Origin: an uncultured Muribaculaceae bacterium
Lineage (GTDB): Bacteria > Bacteroidota > Bacteroidia > Bacteroidales > Muribaculaceae
Assembly: GCA_910589095.1 (NCBI GenBank)
Contig: CAJUSN010000050.1
Location: 9,048-14,935, forward strand
Direction: 5' to 3'
DNA: 5,888 bases
Below, piece after piece: positions 1 through 5,318 of this stretch (positions within the stretch are counted from its first letter, which is position 1; every line of letters begins with the position of its first letter). Made by a program: the position numbers and the translations under genes. A model generated the notes under the pieces. That model had not been told where the DNA came from. It was given only the letters and a program-made list of their open reading frames with translations, and made no database searches.

Positions 1-180
1 ATCATATTGTTAATATATTGCTGCATTTGGATAATAAAACGCATCCGCGGCCACAAGGGTAGCGGATGCTGTTCGGGTGGATCGAAGGAGTGTGATTGCG
101 ACGCAAAAGCTAAAACATCGACGGCAGGATGCAACGATTGTCCGCTATCTTCCAATTGCCACAAGAATAATAATCATTAA
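1..180 (+). CDS. FeoB-associated Cys-rich membrane protein, 3' end (partial)
   Basis: Frame 1 is open from the left edge to a TAA at 178-180, giving 59 visible residues; the start codon lies outside the window. The visible part opens with the end of a hydrophobic helix (residues 1-12, including a Cys-Cys pair and a Trp), followed by a basic stop-transfer patch (KRIR, 13-16) and a hydrophilic tail rich in cysteine. The tail holds seven cysteines: a CC pair (23-24), CxC (31-33) and CNDCPLSSNC (44-53, C-x2-C-x5-C). This is the plan of the small single-pass FeoB-associated Cys-rich proteins encoded at the end of feo operons in Bacteroidota and Firmicutes. Their exact function is unsettled; a role in handling ferrous iron beside FeoB is usually assumed. 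feoA and feoB would be expected just upstream, out of view. The gene converges on the GLPGLI gene ending at 190. Confidence 0.75.
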   Translation: MILLIYCCIWIIKRIRGHKGSGCCSGGSKECDCDAKAKTSTAGCNDCPLSSNCHKNNNH

Positions 181-189
181 GATGAATCC

Positions 190-1050
190 CTATGGTTTAT
201 CATAGTCGCATTCAATGGCGAATTGAGATGTGAATTGTGGTTCGTTATTGTTGGAGCTCCGCTGGATTGTTCCTGCAAATTGGGTTGATAATATCTCAAG
301 CTTGTGGTTAATGAAATATTCAGCATCGGCAAGCGCTTTGAGTCTATCAACTTTCTGGTATGCTGTTTTGCTGTAAATCGGTGTCAACTCTGAGCCGCTC
401 TTCTCCACACCGGTGACGATGAATCGGAAATTTCCTGCGCCATCCGCCTCAGCCTCCATAATAAGTCCCGGCAATCCACGCAGTTTCCACGGGCCGAATC
501 CAACAGGTATTTCAGGAGTGAACCACGCACGCCATTTCCGTCCGTGGTAATCGCTCCGGGCCATAACACACTCGTAACCAAGAATAGTTTTGACTGAGTC
601 AGCCTCAATCTCCCATTGCTGTTCAGATGCAGGCTCTGAATAAGTTGACAAATCAGTGGCAAATTTATCATAAACCACAACAGTTTCCGGCGTACTGAAC
701 ACATACAAGCCTACCTTTTTTCGGGGCGCGTTACCCTTGCGCATATCTATGGTCACACCTTCTGGTGTCTGCGTCATCCATGCAGCCACTTGAATCTCCC
801 GCAGTTTCTTTTTTCCTTCGGGCGTAGACGTCATAGAATCACAATACTCACTCATTTCATTAAAATACTTTGAGTTTGTGGCGTTGCAAAGCAACGTCAT
901 TTTTTCCGTGTTTGCTTTTGTCGTGTCTTGGTAGCTGACATAGCTGAAGTTGTATCCGGCCTTAATCTCGGCCCGCTCCGCTGCGCTTGCCACGACTGAC
1001 GGCGCAAAACAATAGAGCGCAACGATTAACATCTTAATTTTCATATTCAT
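190..1050 (-). CDS. GLPGLI family exported protein, 286 aa (last gene of the operon)
   Basis: A complete GLPGLI-family protein (Porph_ging type), of unknown biochemical role. Residues 1 to about 23 form a signal peptide with a hydrophobic core (MLIVALYCFAPSVV) and an ASA-AE type cleavage site, so the product is exported; there is no lipobox. Met1 and Met3 are both possible starts and leave the mature protein unchanged. An N-terminal segment carries a NSKYF motif and EYCDSM..STPEGKK (about 60-81). The family core runs from ILGYEC (156-161) through GRKWRAWF (170-177) and GPWK (186-189) to GLPGLI (192-197). An Asn/Ser-rich linker (about 265-275) precedes a C-terminal IECDYDKP tail. The mature protein has four cysteines (55, 70, 161, 281), enough for two disulfides. 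It is the most divergent of the three downstream copies, is separated from the next gene by 69 bp rather than 6 bp, and could have its own promoter, though none is convincing. Confidence 0.93.
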   Translation of the reverse strand: MNMKIKMLIVALYCFAPSVVASAAERAEIKAGYNFSYVSYQDTTKANTEKMTLLCNATNSKYFNEMSEYCDSMTSTPEGKKKLREIQVAAWMTQTPEGVTIDMRKGNAPRKKVGLYVFSTPETVVVYDKFATDLSTYSEPASEQQWEIEADSVKTILGYECVMARSDYHGRKWRAWFTPEIPVGFGPWKLRGLPGLIMEAEADGAGNFRFIVTGVEKSGSELTPIYSKTAYQKVDRLKALADAEYFINHKLEILSTQFAGTIQRSSNNNEPQFTSQFAIECDYDKP

Positions 1051-1119
1051 ACTGTTTCAACAATCCGTTAAATAAAGCCACAAATAAGTACTACTGCCGT
1101 AAGTTTTCTGTTCAAATCT
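1051..1119. other. 69-bp intergenic gap inside the GLPGLI gene run
   Basis: This is the longest non-coding stretch in the window. On the - strand it is AT-rich, with a TTTG near its upstream end and another TTTG about 28 bases later. That vaguely recalls the Bacteroides -33/-7 promoter (TTTG and TAnnTTTG), but the spacing is too long and the TA is displaced. I see no hairpin with a U-run that would make a terminator. It is best read as a spacer that leaves the last gene cotranscribed or weakly independent. Confidence 0.4.
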
Positions 1120-1923
1120 TTATCGGTAGTCGGTTTCAAGAAAATCGAGGTTCTTATCCACTTTCACCCCGTCCTTCACTGTGATTTTGACACCAAGAGC
1201 TGCACTCAGACCAGCCTCTGGATTATCCTCAAAACGTCGTAAAGCCTTCAACATTGAAATACGGTCGGTTTTCTCGTAATGGTCTTTTCCTAAAACTGGT
1301 GTGATTTGTCGTTGAGTTGGTTGAATTCCTGTTGCTGTAAACCCATGTTGTCCTGTGCTTTCAGTCGCTTCAAGAATTAAACCGGGTAGTCCTGACAGTT
1401 TCCAGGGGCCATCTTGTATGGGAACATCGACGGCAAACCAAGCAGTCCATTTGCGGCCTCTGTACTCACAGGTTGCCATTGTACATTCATATCCAAGTAT
1501 TGTTTTTGTTGAATCAGCAACCATCCAGTTTTGCGCCTCATAAGGCTCCGTATATGTAAACATCATAGCAATTTGTCCATCATATACTTCAGTAGTACCC
1601 GATGCCCTTGATTTTAGTATGTACATTGGAACCTTTCTGGACGGTGCTGATTTGATATTACCGGAAGTGAAAGCAGCCATTTTCATCTGATTATAGACCT
1701 CCTTACCTTCCGGAGTAAATTCCAAAGAGTCCACATATTCAGTCTCAGGACTATAAAACTTGGATTCGGTTGGATTGGCAAGCAACACTAATTGATGATT
1801 TTGTTCCTTGCCGGTTCTATGAAAATGTTTGTAATTGTAGCTGACTTCTATATCGGCTGTATCTTGAGCGACCGAAGCTATTGCCACAAAGCACAATGCT
1901 AATGTGATTATTGATCTGTTCAT
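1120..1923 (-). CDS. GLPGLI family exported protein, 267 aa
   Basis: A complete GLPGLI-family protein. The signal peptide is short and clean (residues 1 to about 19, hydrophobic ITLALCFVAIASV, cleaved at SVA-Q or SVAQ-D). The N-terminal part has the SKFYSPETEYVDSL and FTPEGKEVYNQM motifs (55-80) shared with the two neighbours. The family core spans ILGYEC (142-147), GRKWTAWF (156-163), GPWK (172-175) and GLPGLI (178-183). It is the only copy with VDVP where the others have PEIP. The C-terminal region is Lys-rich (KITVKDGVKVDK, 246-257) and ends in FLETDYR. The start follows the upstream gene's stop by 6 bp with no Shine-Dalgarno, usual for Bacteroidota. The signal peptide and the following strand closely match the 270-aa neighbour, suggesting these two are the most recent duplicates. 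By eye its DNA is AT-richer than the barrel gene. Function is unknown; a periplasmic or surface partner of the barrel is inferred. Confidence 0.94.
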   Translation of the reverse strand: MNRSIITLALCFVAIASVAQDTADIEVSYNYKHFHRTGKEQNHQLVLLANPTESKFYSPETEYVDSLEFTPEGKEVYNQMKMAAFTSGNIKSAPSRKVPMYILKSRASGTTEVYDGQIAMMFTYTEPYEAQNWMVADSTKTILGYECTMATCEYRGRKWTAWFAVDVPIQDGPWKLSGLPGLILEATESTGQHGFTATGIQPTQRQITPVLGKDHYEKTDRISMLKALRRFEDNPEAGLSAALGVKITVKDGVKVDKNLDFLETDYR

Positions 1924-1929
1924 ATTAAA

Positions 1930-2742
1930 TTATTTGTAATCAGTTTCAAGGTAATCCCAGTCTTTGTTGATGCTTTCTTCTTCGTCCTCATCATCCTTTA
2001 ACTCTTCAACAGATTGCCCCGTTACCGCAGCAAGATAAGCATACGGATTATCAAGAATATACCTGGCCGCTTTGAGCATCTCCTTGCGGTTGGCTCGGGG
2101 ATAGTCTGATTTTGAAAAAAGGGGGGCGATTTCTTTTGAACATCTCTCCAAGCCCGTAGCTTCGAACATATACATATTGGCTGCATCGACCGATTCAAGA
2201 ATCAGACCGGGCAAGCCATGGAATTTCCATGGACCGAATGACGCAGGAATTTCGGGAGTGAACCAAGCAGTCCATTCCCGACCGTGGTAATTACTTATTG
2301 CCATTAGACACTCATAGCCAAGTATGATTTTTGTTGAATCTCCGATTGTCCATTCCATCTCATCCATAGGTTCGGTATATGTATAGTAGTCACTGCCCGA
2401 TTGGTCAAAAACGTTCACGCTATTGTCCGTGAGAGATTGGAATACGCATAACGTTGACGAAGGACTTAAAGGTGTAGAACCTGATTCGATTGCTTTTGTC
2501 AACATCATATTGTATTCCTCTTTCCCTTTCGGAGTTGAACACAAGGAGTCAACGTATTCTGCCACTGGATCACAAAATTTAGAGGTCGCTCCGTTGGTGT
2601 AGAGGATGTATTTCTTCTCAATGTCGTAGCCCGTGTGATTTTTATATTTTTGGATATAGCTTACTCGGATATTGGCTTTATCCTGGGCCACTGCGGCTAT
2701 CGCCACAAGGCACATTATTGTGATGGTGAGTAACTTTTTCAT
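1930..2742 (-). CDS. GLPGLI family exported protein, 270 aa
   Basis: A complete GLPGLI-family protein. I start it at the ATG at 2740-2742, which overlaps the barrel gene's TGA as ATGA. A longer reading from 2787 is open but would add 15 basic, hydrophilic residues in front of a good signal peptide (MKKLLTITIMCLVAIAAVAQ) and overlap the barrel gene by 49 bp. The N-terminal half holds SKFCDPVAEYVDSL and STPKGKEEYNMM (54-80). The core comprises ILGYEC (140-145), GREWTAWF (154-161), GPWK (170-173) and GLPGLI (176-181). The R-x-x-ML-K-A helix with DNP (219-233) is shared with the 267-aa neighbour. A strongly acidic run (ELKDDEDEEES, 247-257) precedes the C-terminal DYLETDYK. A C6T6 tract lies in codons 206-209. 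Translation is probably coupled to the barrel, supporting a functional link. Molecular role unknown. Confidence 0.93.
   Translation of the reverse strand: MKKLLTITIMCLVAIAAVAQDKANIRVSYIQKYKNHTGYDIEKKYILYTNGATSKFCDPVAEYVDSLCSTPKGKEEYNMMLTKAIESGSTPLSPSSTLCVFQSLTDNSVNVFDQSGSDYYTYTEPMDEMEWTIGDSTKIILGYECLMAISNYHGREWTAWFTPEIPASFGPWKFHGLPGLILESVDAANMYMFEATGLERCSKEIAPLFSKSDYPRANRKEMLKAARYILDNPYAYLAAVTGQSVEELKDDEDEEESINKDWDYLETDYK
2115..2126. repeat. Adjacent homopolymer tracts (A6G6 on +, C6T6 on coding strand)
   Basis: Six A (2115-2120) are followed directly by six G (2121-2126). On the coding strand this is C6T6 inside the 270-aa GLPGLI gene, at Ala206-Phe209, about 25 residues after the GLPGLI motif. 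Adjacent homopolymers of this kind can slip during replication. Six units is short for a true phase-variable tract, so this is a site to watch rather than a demonstrated switch. Confidence 0.5.
2739..2742 (-). promoter_or_regulatory. ATGA stop/start overlap (barrel to 270-aa GLPGLI)
   Basis: The - strand reads ATGA: the barrel gene's TGA stop (2739-2741) shares three bases with the ATG of the next GLPGLI gene (2740-2742). This geometry normally allows terminating ribosomes to restart, coupling the output of the two proteins. The ten bases before the ATG are purine-rich at their end (AAGAAA) but give no clear Shine-Dalgarno, which fits Bacteroidota. Confidence 0.85.
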
Positions 2743-5318
2743 TTTCTTAAGGAGACTGTGAACAGCAGTTCGCGTCCGCGGAGCCACCGTTGAGACTCGA
2801 AGGAGGAGAGCTCACTGTAGGTTGTGTAATTGTATGTGCGTTGATTGAAGATGTTGTTGAGCATCGCGGAGAGTTCGATGCGCTTGTTGAGTTTATAGAC
2901 CAACTTTGTGTCAAGTAGGAACACGTTTTTATATGTGTCGGAGGTAAGCTCATTGCGATAGTGTTCACCCATAATGCGCCATTCCCATTTAGAGTGAGGC
3001 ATGATATTGATGAGCAGGGAGTTTTCCATCCCGCTGAGCCATGAGTTCTTGACTCCGTTCATTCGAAGCTGACTGTTGGAGAAGTCTATCGAATAGTCGA
3101 AACTCAGCCACTTGATCGGCGCGCCATTGATTTTAGCACCCACACTCCAGCCAAGGCTCACGGAATTGATATCGCTGTTTTCAGAGATGCGCTGGGTCTC
3201 CCTGCGGTTGAATGAACCGTTGACGTTTGCCGAGCCTCGCATGAAATCGAGAGTCTTTCCGAGGTTAACCATGGTCATCAGATTCTTTCCGTCGCTTTTG
3301 GCATCTGCGTAGGAATACACGATGTAATCGCCGTAGAGCTGTTGCACCATTGTGTAAGGCAGGTGCGACCATGACTGCGACACCATAGCGTTGGCAAACA
3401 GACCGCGGCGTGTGTGCTTGTAAGAGAAGCTTGCCGAAACGCGCTGAGTGGTGGAGTTGTAAAAATCATCCACGCCCTGCTTGAATGTGCGGTAGTTAGT
3501 CATGATATAGCCGGGCTGAATCATGTTGAGATTCATCGGCGAACGACCTGTGGCCCCTCGCAGCGTCATCGAAAAGCGGTTGTTAGGTTTCCAGTTCATG
3601 CTGAGCGAGGGTGAGAAATACACCTCGGAGCGGTTGGCAAGAGCCTTATAAAATGTGTAATGCGCGAAGCTCACGGGGGCGTTGAGAGTGAAATTCACTC
3701 GCTTTACCCAATATTCAAACTTCGGGGTGGCATAGACTGTGAAATAGTTTGTATTTAGCACATTCTCCGTCACTCCCGGGAGCTCGGCCGGCATATCAGG
3801 AAGGTCAGTATTGAGCGAGCGCAAATATCCTTTCACTCCACCTTCAAGACTAACGGTAATTCCCTTGATTGAGAAAGCATAGGCTGCACTCTCATGGGTA
3901 TAGAAGGCATGGTCGCCCACGTGTTGCCTTAAATTGTTACCGTCCAATGAAACATTAAGCGTCTGAGGTAGCGACTCCCATTCGTTATTGCTCTGAAAGG
4001 TAACCAAATGTTTGCCGTTAAACCGCTTGATCATCTTAAATTTGTTGGCAACGTAGTAGTCAGGCAATTTTGCCGATTGGTCGTTTGGCAACGAGCCGGT
4101 GACACCGAGCTGAACGTCATCCCAGTCAATATTTGTAGAGAGGGTGTTGTTGATGAAAGTTGTCTTTTGATTGACCTCATAAATAAACTTGCCGGAAAGA
4201 GAATGTGATCGGTCGCGTCCATCGCGATTCTCGGTAATCACTCGGTCCCCGCTTTCGAGAAAATATGTAGTGATGTTGCCTGCCTGGGCTGTGACACGGT
4301 TGAACGAGTAGTCAACCTGTGCTTTAAACTCGCCATTTTTCACTTTCCAAAGGGAATTGGTCGATACCAAAGCCGAACGGTTGAACAGCGTGCGTTTGCG
4401 GCTAAGATTTGGCACTCCGGGGAGCGACACACTGACGTACTGGCTCAATCCGGTCGCACGGCTCGACGCGAAAAAATCAGTGGCGCTTGCCGAGAGATCC
4501 TCGCCTATATTGTTGGTCTTGAATGTAGTTATGCTTTGGAAGCCAGGCATAACTGCCATTGCGAACAGTTCACCATCCCACACGGCACCGTCAGGTTGCC
4601 AGGAGTAACCGCCTCCGATATCGCCATGAAAAGTCCATGTGGCTTTGGCCTTGTTCTTCAGCTTGAGATTGATTGCTGCTTTATCGGAGAAACTGATACC
4701 CGACAGCACCTGCATGGGCTGATGATTCTCCATCACCTCCACCGCTCCCACATCATCATGGTTAATGCCGTTGGTGGCTATGCCGTATTTTCCACCCAAG
4801 AGGTCGGAACCCTCTATGTAGAACTTGTTAATATCCTCGCCCTGATACTGGATTTTGCCGGAGTTCGACACTTCAATACCCGGCATGCGTTTCAACACAT
4901 CGCCAATGCTGCGGTCCTGCGACTGGGCGAAGCTTCCTACATTATATGTTATTGTATCGCCCTGTTCGCGTATACGGTCTGCTTTAACCGCAACTTCTTT
5001 TAGTATTGTAGCCGAAGGACTCAATGCAACGGTAACCGGTAACTTGACGCTGTCAAGCTTTACGGTCTGCTTCGCAAAGCTCATCATCGACACGTCAAGA
5101 GTGTAACCCTTGATCTCGGGTGTGGAAATTGAAAACTTGCCGTTGGCGTTGGATGTGGCGTATTTTTTTATTTTGCCCTGCGGATTGCGCAGAATCACCG
5201 ATGCTCCGGGCAGCGGCTCCTGCGAGCCTTCCTCAACCACAACGCCCGACACATTGATCTGTGCCACGCCCGTCAGCGCAGCCAAGGCAAAAGCTATTAT
5301 GAATATCAATCGGCTCAT
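2739..5318 (-). CDS. TonB-dependent-receptor-like outer-membrane barrel with carboxypeptidase-regulatory-like domain, 859 aa
   Basis: The product is a large outer-membrane beta-barrel expected to bind or import a ligand; its substrate cannot be read from the sequence. A signal peptide (1-20, IFIIAFALAALTGVAQ) is followed by a carboxypeptidase-regulatory-like beta-sandwich (about 22-100, with VSGVVVEEG and SNANGKFSIS). A plug-like domain (about 105-225) contains GDTITYNV (120-127), IGDVLKRMPGIEV (138-150), INKFYIEGSDLLGGKYG (163-179), VEVMENHQP (193-201) and ISFSDKAAINLKLK (208-221). The rest, about 226-859, alternates polar and aromatic residues as barrel strands do, ending in ELLFTVSLRK. The N-terminal domain and plug are those of the receptor-like proteins often found next to GLPGLI genes rather than of SusC; no SusD gene is adjacent. 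The start is fixed by the signal peptide and the ATGA overlap with the upstream gene. The final residue is Lys instead of the usual aromatic. Energy coupling by TonB is not demonstrated: I see no clear TonB box. Confidence 0.93.
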   Translation of the reverse strand: MSRLIFIIAFALAALTGVAQINVSGVVVEEGSQEPLPGASVILRNPQGKIKKYATSNANGKFSISTPEIKGYTLDVSMMSFAKQTVKLDSVKLPVTVALSPSATILKEVAVKADRIREQGDTITYNVGSFAQSQDRSIGDVLKRMPGIEVSNSGKIQYQGEDINKFYIEGSDLLGGKYGIATNGINHDDVGAVEVMENHQPMQVLSGISFSDKAAINLKLKNKAKATWTFHGDIGGGYSWQPDGAVWDGELFAMAVMPGFQSITTFKTNNIGEDLSASATDFFASSRATGLSQYVSVSLPGVPNLSRKRTLFNRSALVSTNSLWKVKNGEFKAQVDYSFNRVTAQAGNITTYFLESGDRVITENRDGRDRSHSLSGKFIYEVNQKTTFINNTLSTNIDWDDVQLGVTGSLPNDQSAKLPDYYVANKFKMIKRFNGKHLVTFQSNNEWESLPQTLNVSLDGNNLRQHVGDHAFYTHESAAYAFSIKGITVSLEGGVKGYLRSLNTDLPDMPAELPGVTENVLNTNYFTVYATPKFEYWVKRVNFTLNAPVSFAHYTFYKALANRSEVYFSPSLSMNWKPNNRFSMTLRGATGRSPMNLNMIQPGYIMTNYRTFKQGVDDFYNSTTQRVSASFSYKHTRRGLFANAMVSQSWSHLPYTMVQQLYGDYIVYSYADAKSDGKNLMTMVNLGKTLDFMRGSANVNGSFNRRETQRISENSDINSVSLGWSVGAKINGAPIKWLSFDYSIDFSNSQLRMNGVKNSWLSGMENSLLINIMPHSKWEWRIMGEHYRNELTSDTYKNVFLLDTKLVYKLNKRIELSAMLNNIFNQRTYNYTTYSELSSFESQRWLRGRELLFTVSLRK
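5315..5318 (-). promoter_or_regulatory. ATGA stop/start overlap (upstream GLPGLI to barrel)
   Basis: The - strand reads ATGA: the upstream GLPGLI gene's TGA (5315-5317) overlaps the barrel's ATG (5316-5318). It is the same four-base arrangement as at the other end of the barrel gene, so the barrel is translationally tied to a GLPGLI gene on each side. Confidence 0.85.

Noticed and set aside
205..235. Inverted repeat (CAAT ggcga ATTG region) as terminator between the convergent genes
   Set aside because: The stem is short and imperfect, there is no T-run, and it lies inside the GLPGLI coding sequence.
384..704. 106-codon - strand open frame within the 286-aa GLPGLI gene
   Set aside because: It is an alternate-frame shadow of the conserved core; no signal peptide or known motif.
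1051..1119. Bacteroides-type promoter (TTTG ... TAnnTTTG) for the last GLPGLI gene
   Set aside because: Two TTTG elements exist on the - strand, but they are several bases too far apart and the TA is misplaced.
2743..2787. 15-residue N-terminal extension of the 270-aa GLPGLI protein
   Set aside because: It puts a basic hydrophilic stretch before an otherwise perfect signal peptide and overlaps the barrel gene by 49 bp; the ATGA start is simpler and matches the other junction.
4536..5003. 155-codon + strand open frame opposite the barrel gene
   Set aside because: It is antisense to the plug and early barrel region, has no recognisable motif, and its length is explained by the complement of a well-conserved coding frame.
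2739..5318. SusC of a polysaccharide utilisation locus
   Set aside because: The plug motifs are of the receptor-like type linked with GLPGLI genes, and no SusD, glycosidase or sensor gene is present in the window.
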